From assembly GCA_007120675.1 (NCBI GenBank), contig SKNE01000254.1, positions 1 through 20,686 of the forward strand: 20,686 nucleotides of DNA, given 5' to 3'. Below the pieces are notes generated by a model. It had not been told where the DNA came from. It did not search any database and was given only the letters and a program-made list of their open reading frames with translations. The position numbers and the translations under genes were made by a program. This DNA is from Bacteroidales bacterium. Its GTDB lineage: Bacteria; Bacteroidota; Bacteroidia; Bacteroidales; UBA7960. Shown piece after piece: positions 1 to 7,664 of the stretch (the stretch's first letter is position 1; each line of letters opens with the position of its first letter).

Positions 1-217
1 ACTCTTTCTTGGCAGGCCTGAAATCGTGCCGCTTAACGTCAGTGAAGCCACTGTAAACGCCCCCATGCAAGCCCCAGGAAAACCTGTTAAATGACTCCTT
101 ACCGAGCGGTGTGTAGTCATTGTTGTCACTTTCTTCGGCAGCTACCGGACCAACCAGCAAGGTCAGGCCAAAGGCAACAGCCATTATACCAGCAAAGAAT
201 AGGAAGTTTCTTTTCAC
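1..217 (-). CDS. Outer-membrane/periplasmic protein, N-terminal part (OmpA-like?), cut by window edge
   Basis: Reading the minus strand from a GTG at 217-215 gives MKRNFLFFAGIMAVAF, then a hydrophobic stretch ending in GPVAAEE. This is a convincing Sec signal peptide with cleavage near VAA. The mature part begins with an acidic Asn/Asp-rich stretch, followed by FSWGLHGGVYSGFTDVKRHD. That pattern resembles the first beta-strand region of Bacteroidota outer-membrane barrel proteins, including OmpA-family ones, but this is recall and not a search. The GTG is chosen because the only downstream ATG in frame (184-182) would remove the charged KR that starts the signal peptide. There is no strong Shine-Dalgarno sequence. 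A 13-bp inverted repeat lies just upstream. The 3' end is outside the window, so the domain content cannot be confirmed. Confidence 0.7.
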   Translation of the reverse strand, partial: MKRNFLFFAGIMAVAFGLTLLVGPVAAEESDNNDYTPLGKESFNRFSWGLHGGVYSGFTDVKRHDFRPAKKE

Positions 218-222
218 GACAA

Positions 223-272
223 TACACTTTTGAGTTGGTAATGCGGTTTTCTACATTATACTCAAAAGTGTA
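223..272. repeat. Perfect 13-bp inverted repeat in the leader of the outer-membrane protein gene
   Basis: TACACTTTTGAGT (223-235) and its exact reverse complement ACTCAAAAGTGTA (260-272) flank a 24-nt spacer. On the minus strand the distal arm contains CACTTTTG (270-263), a 7/8 match to the -7 box TAnnTTTG. A TTTG lies 22 nt further upstream. The proximal arm lies between that possible promoter and the GTG start at 217. This arrangement fits an operator pair for a dimeric regulator, or a leader hairpin. Confidence 0.6.
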
Positions 273-308
273 GTGTTAGGTTACACTGTGTGCAAAAACA
301 CAGGTGGT

Positions 309-1985
309 TTAGAAGAGTCCGGAGATGTTTCCTTCGTTATCGATGTCGATATTTTCGGCCGATGGTTTGGATGGCAAGCCGGGCATACGCATGATGGTTC
401 CGGCGATGGGGATCAGGAAACCAGCGCCTGCAGCGATCTCGAACTCCCTGATTTTCACGGTGAAATCCTTCGGCCTGCCCAGCTTGTACTGGTCATCCGA
501 GAGTGATTTCTGGGTTTTTGCCACACAAACGGGCAGCTTGTCGAGTCCGATCTTCTGGAACTGGGCTATCTGCGATTTGGCCTTCACCGTGTATTCCACA
601 TGGTCTGCCCCATAGAGCTTGGTGGCGATGGTGTGCAATTTTTTCTCCACGTCCCAGCTAAAGTCATACAGGGGCTCAAAGCAGGTCGTACAGCTCTCGG
701 CTGCTTCGTGGACCAGCTTGGCCAGTTCAATGGCGCCTTCTCCCCCTTTTTCCCAGCCATCGTAAATGGCCACACGCACGCCGAGTTCTTCACAGCGCTT
801 CCTGACGATATCAACCTCTTCGTCGGTGTCGGTGTAGAACCTGTTGATCGCCACGACCGGCTGCAGGTTAAAATGCTTGACATTCTCAATGTGCTTCTCC
901 AGGTTCTCCAGCCCCCTGGTGACCGCTTCGGGATTGGGCTCCTTGAGTGTGGCCAGTTTGGCTCCGCCGTGGTATTTGAGTGCCCTGATGGTGGCTACCA
1001 CCACCGAGGCGTTGGGCGAGAGGCCGCCATACTGGCACTTAATGTCCAAAAACTTCTCCGCACCCAGCTCGGATGCAAAACCGGCTTCGGTCACCACGTA
1101 ATCCGACAGCGACAAGCCCATTTTCGTGGCAATCAAGGTGTTAGTACCCTGCGCAATGTTGGCAAACGGACCACCATGCACGATGGCGGGGTTCCCCTCC
1201 AGTGTCTGCACCAGGTTGGGCATGATGGCGTACTTCATCAGTGCGGCCATGGCCCCCTGGGCGTTAAAGTCCCTGGCGTATACCGGCTGATCATCGTAGG
1301 TGAAGCCAACCAGGATGTTACCAAATTTTTCCTTCAAATCTTCCAGGTCTTTGGCCAGGCAGAGTGCCGCCATCACTTCCGACGCTGCGGTGATGTCGAA
1401 ACCGGTCTCGCGGGGAACGCCCTGTTTTGGACCACCCAGGCCCAGCACAATGTGGCGCAGCGCCCTTTCGTTCATGTCGATGACCCTTTTCCAGATGATC
1501 TTTCGCGGATCCAGGTTCAGGCTGTTGTTTTTGCTCTGCAGGTGATTATCAATCAGGGCACTGAGAAGGTTGTGCGCTTTCTCCACGGCCCCCAGGTCAC
1601 CGGTGAAATGCAGGTTGATGTCCTCCATGGGGACCACCTGGGCATGACCTCCGCCCGCTGCACCCCCTTTGATGCCAAATACGGGGCCCAGCGAGGGTTC
1701 ACGAATCACCACCGTTGTCTTCACCCCCAGGCGGTTCAGTCCCTCCGAAAGTCCGATGGACGTAGTTGTCTTTCCCTCACCTGCCGGTGTGGGGGTGATG
1801 GCTGTCACCAGCACCAGTTTCTTTTGCCTCACCGCCTTTTCATCAATCAGTCGCAAAGGCAGTTTGGCCATGTATTTGCCATACTGGTAAAGGTCATCTT
1901 CCTGGACGCCCAGCTTGGCAGCTACTTCGGTAATGGGACGCATCTTCGCAGCCCTGGCAATCTCTAAATCAGTTTTCATAGACAT
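309..1985 (-). CDS. fhs: Formate--tetrahydrofolate ligase
   Basis: This 558-aa protein matches the usual full length of the ATP-dependent ligase that forms 10-formyl-tetrahydrofolate from formate in the cytoplasm. Visible signatures are the nucleotide loop TPTPAGEGKTT (about residues 64-74) and the family motif GIKGGAAGGG (104-113), followed by VVPMEDINLHFTGD. A His follows the GGG, where I recall a Tyr in most homologues. The first ATG (1985-1983) is followed two codons later by another (1979-1977), and either could start translation. No Shine-Dalgarno sequence is seen. The enzyme supplies one-carbon units, or runs in reverse to make ATP during amino-acid or purine fermentation, which suits the threonine/glycine genes elsewhere in the window. 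The gene stands alone. An outer-membrane protein gene follows in the same direction and a repeat-bearing gap precedes it. Confidence 0.97.
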   Translation of the reverse strand: MSMKTDLEIARAAKMRPITEVAAKLGVQEDDLYQYGKYMAKLPLRLIDEKAVRQKKLVLVTAITPTPAGEGKTTTSIGLSEGLNRLGVKTTVVIREPSLGPVFGIKGGAAGGGHAQVVPMEDINLHFTGDLGAVEKAHNLLSALIDNHLQSKNNSLNLDPRKIIWKRVIDMNERALRHIVLGLGGPKQGVPRETGFDITAASEVMAALCLAKDLEDLKEKFGNILVGFTYDDQPVYARDFNAQGAMAALMKYAIMPNLVQTLEGNPAIVHGGPFANIAQGTNTLIATKMGLSLSDYVVTEAGFASELGAEKFLDIKCQYGGLSPNASVVVATIRALKYHGGAKLATLKEPNPEAVTRGLENLEKHIENVKHFNLQPVVAINRFYTDTDEEVDIVRKRCEELGVRVAIYDGWEKGGEGAIELAKLVHEAAESCTTCFEPLYDFSWDVEKKLHTIATKLYGADHVEYTVKAKSQIAQFQKIGLDKLPVCVAKTQKSLSDDQYKLGRPKDFTVKIREFEIAAGAGFLIPIAGTIMRMPGLPSKPSAENIDIDNEGNISGLF

Positions 1986-2060
1986 GGGTTTTTTCGTAAT
2001 GGTTCAAATTGGGAAATAATATAGACGATAAACCAATAAAACGGTCCTTTTGTTTAGGCA

Positions 2061-2147
2061 GCGGGAGCAGCAGGCAGGCTGCGCGGACAAAAGGGGCAAC
2101 AGGCGGGCTCACCGGGCGGCGGGAGCAGCAGGCAAGCTCACCGGGCC
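2061..2147. repeat. Degenerate 29-bp tandem repeat, three units
   Basis: Three abutting 29-bp units lie at 2061-2089, 2090-2118 and 2119-2147. Units 1 and 3 share GCGGGAGCAGCAGGCA, and units 2 and 3 share GCTCACCGGGC. By eye, unit 1 versus 3 matches at 23/29 and unit 2 versus 3 at 21/29. The array sits directly after the stop of the outer-membrane protein gene at 2155 (in its transcription direction) and upstream of fhs. A 29-bp period is not a coding repeat, and no arms or cas genes suggest CRISPR. Confidence 0.65.
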
Positions 2148-2154
2148 AACGGAC

Positions 2155-2736
2155 TCAGCGCAGGTAGACATCCACGCCCACCCGCAGAAAGGGGTTGTCG
2201 TAATAGGCCTGGCTGTTCTCGTTAAAGTTGTACAACAGGAGCAGGTTCAGACGGATCCTGTCAGACACCGGAAATCCATATCCTGCCCCTGCAAAGTAGT
2301 TGTTTTCGGTGATGCTTCTCCGGTCATCGGGGTCGAAGTCGGGGTTCAGGGGGGGCAGGCGTGACTGCAGGCGAAGCCTTTCAAACTCGGCGTGCAGAAA
2401 AACATTGTTGTATACCCGGAAACGGGCGAAGGTGCTGCCTCCGAAGACGTGGGAGGTGTAGGACTCACCAAACCAGGTGTCGCTGGCGAACTGGTAGCTC
2501 CCACCCATGCCGGCGCTCAGGCGGTTGGTCAGCCGGTAGCCCGCATGCAGGTTCACGCTCACGGAGGTTAGCGTGCCGAACTGCAAACCCAGGAAGCCCC
2601 CGACAAAGAGGCGCTCACGGTGGCCCAGGTCACTGACGGGGGTCTCATCGTTTGCAGCAGCGCTGGCAGTGCCCAGACGGGCAAAAGGGAGAAAAACGAT
2701 CAGCACGGCGGCAATCATTAAGGGCGTTCTCTTCAT
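2155..2736 (-). CDS. Small outer-membrane beta-barrel-like protein (hypothetical)
   Basis: This 193-aa product starts with MKRTPLMIAAVLIVFLPFAR and a small-residue stretch GTASAAA, giving a clear signal peptide cleaved around residue 27. The mature part has alternating hydrophobic/polar strands with Gly and aromatic residues, such as FVGGFLGLQFGTL, HAGYRLTNRLSAGMGGSY and YFAGAGYGFPV. It ends with FLRVGVDVYLR. This is typical of an 8-10-strand outer-membrane barrel of the porin-family/OmpW-like size class. An acidic loop rich in Pro and Asp lies near residues 128-140. I do not recognise a named family. The ATG at 2736 has AAGG directly against it, which is too close to act as a Shine-Dalgarno sequence. 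It is same-strand with pabB upstream (110-bp gap), so the two could be cotranscribed. Confidence 0.8.
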   Translation of the reverse strand: MKRTPLMIAAVLIVFLPFARLGTASAAANDETPVSDLGHRERLFVGGFLGLQFGTLTSVSVNLHAGYRLTNRLSAGMGGSYQFASDTWFGESYTSHVFGGSTFARFRVYNNVFLHAEFERLRLQSRLPPLNPDFDPDDRRSITENNYFAGAGYGFPVSDRIRLNLLLLYNFNENSQAYYDNPFLRVGVDVYLR

Positions 2737-2846
2737 CCTTATTCTGTTTAAAGGTGTCTGTCATGTATTGATGATCCATCCATTCTCTTTTTGTGGCAGA
2801 CAGCAGGGGTATGGTATGGGGTGACAACACCCGGGTCCGCCATTGA

Positions 2847-4169
2847 TCATTGTTCTCCACCCACTGCTTTCCCCATGGCACGCGCTTTCAGCAGGCACTC
2901 ATCGTACTCTTTCAGGGGTTCGGAGCCGATGGTGATGGCACTGCCCGCCATAAAGCTTAAGTAACGGCTTTTTGCATTGTAAAGGATGCTCCTGATCACC
3001 ACGTTGAAATCGAAATTGCCGGTGGGACTGATATACCCCACGGCGCCGGAATAGAGTCCCCTGGCAGTGTCTTCATAGGCTTCGATCAGCTGCATGGCCC
3101 TGATTTTTGGGGCCCCTGTCATGGAGCCCATGGGAAAGGCATTTTTGATGGCATCCAGGTAATGGTACCTGGGGTCGAGCTCTGAGGTCACGGTGGAGAT
3201 CATCTGGTTAACCTGCCTGAAGGGGTAGATCCCAAACAGCTCTTCCACCTTTACGCTGCCCTTGCTTGCCGTACGCGACAGGTCATTGCGCACCAGGTCG
3301 ACGATCATGACATTTTCGCTGCGCTCCTTGCCGTCGTTGTACAAGGCCTGCTGCAGGCGCTGGTCCTCCCCGGGGTCTTTGCCCCTTGCACTGGTCCCTT
3401 TGATGGGCTGGGAAATGATTTTTGTGCCCTGCTTCTTCATGAAGCGTTCGGGACTGGCACACAGGAGGTATTTATCCTTTAGCCTGTAAAAGCAGGAAAA
3501 GGGCGCTTCCGACATGGCATTCAGCTCCTGGTATACGCGCACGGGATCCATCGTGGCATCCTCCGAGTAAAACTCAATGCAGTAGTTCATCTCATAGATG
3601 TCGCCCGCCTGTATGTGCGCTTTGATGGCGGCCAGTTGTTGCAGGTACCGCTCCTTACTAACCCTGGCACGTATTGCATTCACCGGGGGAGTTCTTTTAT
3701 CGGGCGGGGGCTCAAACAGGCTGATGCTCTCCAGCACCTCTTCGGGCGTCCTGAAGTCCCCATGTCCGGGCAGCAGACCAATGAGGATCCCCCCGTCGCC
3801 TGGCAGGATCATCAGCTGCGGCTGAAAGAAATGGCACAGGGGCATCCCGATGTGGTCCGGGTTGGCCGAACTAAGCTCCTCCAGCTGGTTTTTTATCTCG
3901 TAGGAAAAAAAGCCGAACAGCCAATCGTCCCCCTGGTCAGCAAAGGACTTGAGTCCGTCAAAGACCGCTTCCGAGGTAGGCAGGAATTCGCTGTGCACGC
4001 CTGCGGCAATGGCCCACGGCAGGGAGGCGTACCGGTCATCGGCATACTCATTGCTGTTCAGAAAAAGCAGCGTGTCAAAATGGGAGGCAGCCCAGGGCAG
4101 CAGGGTCTCTGCCGGGTTTCTCCCCTCCAGGCGGGGCCATTGGAACCGCTTGTATATTCTTTCTTTCAT
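2847..4169 (-). CDS. pabB: Aminodeoxychorismate synthase component I (chorismate-binding enzyme)
   Basis: This 440-aa protein belongs to the anthranilate synthase/ADC synthase/isochorismate synthase family. PIKGTS (255-260) carries Lys257. A Lys in this motif is characteristic of aminodeoxychorismate synthase, where anthranilate synthases have PIAGT, so 4-amino-4-deoxychorismate for folate synthesis is the likely product. Further family blocks are MIVDLVRNDL (288-297), GSMTGAPK (348-355) and GSAITIGSEPLKEYDECLLKA-like residues (409-429), which form the Mg/chorismate site. The N-terminal region (1-165) is divergent, as is usual. No glutaminase (PabA) or lyase (PabC) is seen nearby, so amidotransferase activity must come from elsewhere. 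The gene lies 75 bp downstream of the AAC(3)-like gene, with a perfect TAnnTTTG box in that gap, suggesting its own promoter. Confidence 0.93.
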   Translation of the reverse strand: MKERIYKRFQWPRLEGRNPAETLLPWAASHFDTLLFLNSNEYADDRYASLPWAIAAGVHSEFLPTSEAVFDGLKSFADQGDDWLFGFFSYEIKNQLEELSSANPDHIGMPLCHFFQPQLMILPGDGGILIGLLPGHGDFRTPEEVLESISLFEPPPDKRTPPVNAIRARVSKERYLQQLAAIKAHIQAGDIYEMNYCIEFYSEDATMDPVRVYQELNAMSEAPFSCFYRLKDKYLLCASPERFMKKQGTKIISQPIKGTSARGKDPGEDQRLQQALYNDGKERSENVMIVDLVRNDLSRTASKGSVKVEELFGIYPFRQVNQMISTVTSELDPRYHYLDAIKNAFPMGSMTGAPKIRAMQLIEAYEDTARGLYSGAVGYISPTGNFDFNVVIRSILYNAKSRYLSFMAGSAITIGSEPLKEYDECLLKARAMGKAVGGEQ

Positions 4170-4188
4170 GGGCTGCAGGAACTAAACG

Positions 4189-4196
4189 CAAAGATA
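4189..4196 (-). promoter_or_regulatory. Candidate -7 box for pabB
   Basis: TATCTTTG on the minus strand matches the Bacteroidota -7 consensus TAnnTTTG exactly. It would start transcription about 13 nt before the pabB ATG at 4169. The -33 region has no good TTTG, so the call rests on the -7 box and its position. Confidence 0.5.
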
Positions 4197-4244
4197 GGGC
4201 AATTGTTTGTGGCTGGTCCGGCAAGCACCGGGCAGCCCCTTTGG

Positions 4245-5078
4245 TTACCAGGTGATCAAATAGAAGGGATCCTGTTTCACTTTCCCGGTGACAAATGCGT
4301 GGATTTCGCGCAGGCTGAAGTAGCGTAGGCTAACGCCGCCCACCCGCTTTTCCTTCACGATGTCCGTCTTGTTCAAGTCCCTGGCCAGGCGTAGCTTATT
4401 CCACCAAACGAATCCCTTCACTGCATACTCCCTGCGGTTCTCATGCAGCCTGTATTGAATCGCTTCCGTCGCAGGACCTGACTGAAGGGTATACCGCCGC
4501 TCCGTGAAGTCCAGGTAGGGCACCTTTTGTTCGTATTCCACCAGGTGCATCAGGCTGCAGCTTGGGTAAGGGAGTCCGATGTTCAGGCAATACAGATCAT
4601 CCTTTAGCATCTGGCGAAAGATGCCATCTTCTGAAAATGTAAAGCTGCGCCTGGGCCAGGTGACATCACCCATGGCCATGACCGAATAGCAGGGATCCAT
4701 ATTGCGCCAGTCCATGTCCCCGAAAAAACGGCTGGCAAAACTTCCGTATGGAGGGACGTCATCCTGTGGGTTGAATGAGCCCTTCAACCTGTTTTGGGGG
4801 GTAAAGCCCTGCGACGACACCAGGTCAAAACGTGTTTTCAGCCTGTCGACCAGGTATTGATAGGGATCGGGCGTGGGGGAAAAACGTTTCACTTTAGAGA
4901 GGGCCACATGTACGAAGACTTTTTGGGCAGGGACCTCTCCGAGGAAGTCCATGAATTGCCGTTCCGCATCTGCATTGTAGGCATAGGATCTTCGGAACCA
5001 GGGGTGCTGACCAATGGCCCGGTCCAGGTAAAAATAGGCTATGGTACTGTAAACATTGGCTTTGCGCAACAGTTGCAT
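4245..5078 (-). CDS. AAC(3)-like N-acetyltransferase family protein
   Basis: This 277-aa product reads as a divergent member of the aminoglycoside 3-N-acetyltransferase (Antibiotic_NAT) family. The acetyl-CoA-dependent fold is suggested by VFVHVALSKV (54-63), by the block RNMDPCYSVMAMGD (125-138) that parallels the R-S-x-H-P-T-x-S-V stretch of AAC(3) enzymes, and by CSLMHLVEYEQKVPY (174-188), whose His178 aligns with the conserved His in the T-x-x-H-x-x-E motif. The usual GT-L-x-x-P-T-F segment is poorly kept (FDLVSSQGFT, 84-93). The gene lies 42 bp behind a polysaccharide-type flippase, so I infer acetylation of an amino sugar or other glycan precursor rather than drug resistance. Many chromosomal AAC(3) relatives do not act on aminoglycosides. 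The family call is by motif recall only. Confidence 0.75.
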   Translation of the reverse strand: MQLLRKANVYSTIAYFYLDRAIGQHPWFRRSYAYNADAERQFMDFLGEVPAQKVFVHVALSKVKRFSPTPDPYQYLVDRLKTRFDLVSSQGFTPQNRLKGSFNPQDDVPPYGSFASRFFGDMDWRNMDPCYSVMAMGDVTWPRRSFTFSEDGIFRQMLKDDLYCLNIGLPYPSCSLMHLVEYEQKVPYLDFTERRYTLQSGPATEAIQYRLHENRREYAVKGFVWWNKLRLARDLNKTDIVKEKRVGGVSLRYFSLREIHAFVTGKVKQDPFYLITW

Positions 5079-5120
5079 GACTCTTTTGTGCTTGTGGTTG
5101 GATGGGGTCGCTGCCTGCCT

Positions 5121-6596
5121 TCAGAACCTCCCTTTCACCATTTCTTTGGCCCAGCCTTTCAGTTCGGGCGACACATTCAGCCACCAGAGCGGTACAAGGA
5201 AAATAGCCATGGCGAGGGCTGAGCGCAATGCCACGTCCACCAGGAGATGACCCATCTGTCCGGTTTGATACGAAAGCAGGATAATGGCCACCATGAGCAA
5301 CGGCACGGCCAGGTGCCTGGGCATGAAAGGCTGTAACCTGAAGTGGTAATAGATGAAGCCCATCCGCAGTAAATTGAATAATATGAGTGTCAGCATACTG
5401 GCCAGGGCGGCGCCGTTGATTCCCCAAATGGGAATCAGCATGCGGTTGGTGAGCAGGGCGAATGCCACCATGGCCAGGGTGAAGAGCAGGTCGTAGCGGA
5501 ATTTCCTGGATGTGCCCAGGATGGTGGCATTGAGTCCTGCGCTCATATCGAACAGCTTGCCCACGCCCAGCATCAGGAAGACATAACGTCCGGCCGCATA
5601 TTCTGGCGCCATGAAGCGGAATATGGCATCCAGGTTGACCCATATGAGCAGGAATATGGCTGCACCCACCACCAGGTTGCTTGCGGTGGCTTTCCTGTAA
5701 ACGCCCTGAAGCTCCTTCATTGACCGCCGCTTCCAGAATCCGGCGATGAGGGGTCCGGCCACCTTAACCATGGAGCGGTACGGGATGAGCATGACCGAGG
5801 TCATGAAGATCATGGTGGTGTAGATGCCCGCTGCACCCAGGTCAATCAGGCCCGCCACCATCAGGGAGTCGATGCTCACCAGCAGGAAGGTGCCCAGGTT
5901 GTTCAGCAGGGAGTAGAGTCCATAGACCAGCATGATGCGGCCCAGGCGCCTGAGCAGCGGACTCCACCGTGGGCGGACAAGCAGTAATCCCTTCCAGGCA
6001 GCATAGAGAATGAGTCCAAGGGCAGGGACGCAGTGGACTGTCACGTAGAGGGCCACAAAAGCGGGAAAGCTGATCAGCTGAAAGGCATACAATGAGATGG
6101 CCACTGTGATCAGGATGCGCAGCAGGATCTCATGGGCCAGTGTGGGGATGGTGTTTTTAAACACAGAGCGCAGGTAGGACTCAAAAAGGTTAAAATACAG
6201 CGTGGCCAGGGCGAGGGGGATAAGGTAATAGGCATAATCCACCAGCAGCGGACTCGAGTCCTGGTAGAGCAGCACAAATGGCTGCCGCAGGATCACAAAC
6301 AGCAGGCTCGCCAGCACAAAGCCGGCCATGCCCAGCGACAGGGTGGCGAAAAGAAAGCCGTGATGCTGTCGCCCGGCATCATTGAAAAAGGGGAAAAAGC
6401 GGGTGATGATGTTGCGGGAGCCCAGGGCAGCCAGCTGGGCGTAGATGAGAGAGATGGTGATCAGCAGGTTGGCCAGTCCCACCTGTTCGGTCTCAAGGAA
6501 ATTGGTGAACAAAAACACCTTGTTCAGGAAGCCAATGGCAGCTCCTGCATAAGCAATGAGGGTAACACGGAAACTGTCGCGCTGAACAATGCCCAT
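5121..6596 (-). CDS. Polysaccharide-type flippase (Wzx/MATE-like, MOP superfamily)
   Basis: This 491-aa, strongly hydrophobic protein has roughly 12-14 predicted membrane segments with short basic loops, for example near residues 210-216 (PRWSPLLRRLGR) and 290-300 (FWKRRSMKEL). The beginning DSFRVTLIAYAGAAIGFLNKVFLF, the mid-protein block LGTFLLVSIDSLMVAGL and the late block LIPIWGINGAALASMLT are typical of Bacteroidota O-antigen/teichoic-acid flippase-like proteins (polysaccharide biosynthesis family). These proteins move undecaprenyl-linked sugars across the inner membrane. No glycosyltransferases are visible beside it, so the cargo is unknown. It lies 61 bp after the amidohydrolase gene and 42 bp before the AAC(3)-like gene, consistent with one transcript. 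No signal peptide other than the first membrane helix is seen. Confidence 0.85.
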   Translation of the reverse strand: MGIVQRDSFRVTLIAYAGAAIGFLNKVFLFTNFLETEQVGLANLLITISLIYAQLAALGSRNIITRFFPFFNDAGRQHHGFLFATLSLGMAGFVLASLLFVILRQPFVLLYQDSSPLLVDYAYYLIPLALATLYFNLFESYLRSVFKNTIPTLAHEILLRILITVAISLYAFQLISFPAFVALYVTVHCVPALGLILYAAWKGLLLVRPRWSPLLRRLGRIMLVYGLYSLLNNLGTFLLVSIDSLMVAGLIDLGAAGIYTTMIFMTSVMLIPYRSMVKVAGPLIAGFWKRRSMKELQGVYRKATASNLVVGAAIFLLIWVNLDAIFRFMAPEYAAGRYVFLMLGVGKLFDMSAGLNATILGTSRKFRYDLLFTLAMVAFALLTNRMLIPIWGINGAALASMLTLILFNLLRMGFIYYHFRLQPFMPRHLAVPLLMVAIILLSYQTGQMGHLLVDVALRSALAMAIFLVPLWWLNVSPELKGWAKEMVKGRF

Positions 6597-6613
6597 ATTG
6601 GTGGATTAACGGG

Positions 6614-6621
6614 TAAAGATA
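6614..6621 (-). promoter_or_regulatory. Weak candidate -7 box for the flippase gene
   Basis: TATCTTTA on the minus strand is a 7/8 match to TAnnTTTG. It lies 17 nt before the flippase ATG at 6596, in the 61-bp gap after the amidohydrolase gene. There is no convincing -33 box. Confidence 0.25.
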
Positions 6622-6657
6622 GGATAAAATCGCCGATGCTGCGTCGCCAGGCTGCCC

Positions 6658-7611
6658 TTAATCGTTGACCAGCCGTCCGGCATTGAGGTAGTAGATGTTG
6701 CGCAGCTTCTCTTCGGGCAGGTGGAATGAGTCTATGAGGGCATCATAGTCGAGGCCGGTATTATCGGTGCCATAAAGGATTTTGCGGTGGTGCTTCTCCA
6801 GGAATACCCTGGCTTTCTCCTGGTCACGGCTCAGCGCATTAAAGCCACTTTTCCCAGAAATGTCGCAATACATGTTGGGGTAACTGCTCAGCAGCCGGTC
6901 GATGACGCCAAAGTGATCGATGGATCCCTTGTCGTGCACCAGGATCTGTGGGGGGTCATCGGAGATATGGTTCCAGAAGTGGGGTCCGTGTCCGATGAAG
7001 TTCAGCTCCGGAAACTGCCTGAGCCGTTTTTCCAGTCCGGCGAAGTCGTACAGGTAGCCTGGAAAATACTTCATGTGGTCTTCTATATGGTCTTTGAGTA
7101 TGGAGGTCTGGCGGGAGAACCGAAGCAGGTAGTGCTTGGCCAGTCCGTTGAGCGCCCCGTTGAGCAAGACATCCAGCACTTTTTCCATGAAACCCGTGTG
7201 CCGCGGAACATAGTGCCGGCGAGGCCTTTCCATGTGAAACAGTACAGGCAGATCGAACTGATCCATGGTCTGCAGGTAGGTGCCCATCTGCCGGTCTTCC
7301 CACCGGCGGGTCACTTTCAGCTCACCGCATCCCTTCATGCCTTTCTCCATGTGCCTGGCCACGGTCTTCTCCAGGTTTCTTGTGCTGGGATCGGGGGCGT
7401 AAAAGGGGATGATCCGGTCGGGATGTTTCTCGTAGGCTTCGAACACCTCTTCGGGTGGCAGGTTTTGGTATAGCTGACGGATGGGTGCGTCCTGCTCCTC
7501 CCAGGTAAGCAGCCAGCACTGATCAATTTGCCGCTGGTCCATATACCGGATGAGCTGGTCGGCATCGAGGCCGGCCAGCTCAACATGCAGGTGTGCATCG
7601 GTTTTCAGCAT
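6658..7611 (-). CDS. Amidohydrolase family protein (TIM-barrel metal-dependent hydrolase)
   Basis: This 317-aa product is of the amidohydrolase_2 type. The metal-binding HxH lies at the very start (DAHLHVE, His7 and His9). It is followed by FHMERP (His126), NFIGHGPHFW (His208) and the late GTDNTGLDYD (Asp283), which together give the expected His/His/His/His/Asp pattern of the superfamily. Relatives include decarboxylases and uronate- or lactone-type hydrolases. The substrate cannot be read from the sequence. No signal peptide is seen, so the protein is cytoplasmic. The gene starts 53 bp after korB and precedes a flippase gene by 61 bp, so it may belong to either neighbouring unit. No clear Shine-Dalgarno sequence is visible. 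Confidence 0.85.
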   Translation of the reverse strand: MLKTDAHLHVELAGLDADQLIRYMDQRQIDQCWLLTWEEQDAPIRQLYQNLPPEEVFEAYEKHPDRIIPFYAPDPSTRNLEKTVARHMEKGMKGCGELKVTRRWEDRQMGTYLQTMDQFDLPVLFHMERPRRHYVPRHTGFMEKVLDVLLNGALNGLAKHYLLRFSRQTSILKDHIEDHMKYFPGYLYDFAGLEKRLRQFPELNFIGHGPHFWNHISDDPPQILVHDKGSIDHFGVIDRLLSSYPNMYCDISGKSGFNALSRDQEKARVFLEKHHRKILYGTDNTGLDYDALIDSFHLPEEKLRNIYYLNAGRLVND

Positions 7612-7621
7612 AACTGGTGCG

Positions 7622-7658
7622 GCCTGCCGGGACTGTTAGATTATCATGCCTGGCAGGC
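7622..7658 (-). repeat. Inverted repeat between korB and the amidohydrolase gene
   Basis: GCCTGCC (7622-7628) and GGCAGGC (7652-7658) can pair around a 23-nt loop, with two more G-C pairs after one mismatch. It lies just after the korB stop in the direction of transcription. No T-run follows on the minus strand, so it is a weak attenuator or transcript-end hairpin rather than a classical terminator. Confidence 0.35.
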
Positions 7659-7664
7659 GGGCGA

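Noticed and set aside
600..1967. A 455-codon open frame on the plus strand, antisense to fhs
   Set aside because: It is exactly opposite a full-length, well-conserved fhs. Its translation is rich in His, Gln, Val and Gly with no domain pattern. It is a GC-driven shadow frame.
2061..2147. CRISPR array
   Set aside because: The units abut with no unique spacers, only three copies exist, and no cas genes are near.
3615..4328. Open frame of 237 codons antisense to pabB
   Set aside because: pabB carries all family motifs on the other strand. The antisense translation has no recognisable fold and crosses the pabB start region.
4245..5078. Aminoglycoside resistance gene
   Set aside because: It is only a divergent AAC(3)-family relative in a flippase context, with no mobile-element signs. 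Resistance cannot be claimed.
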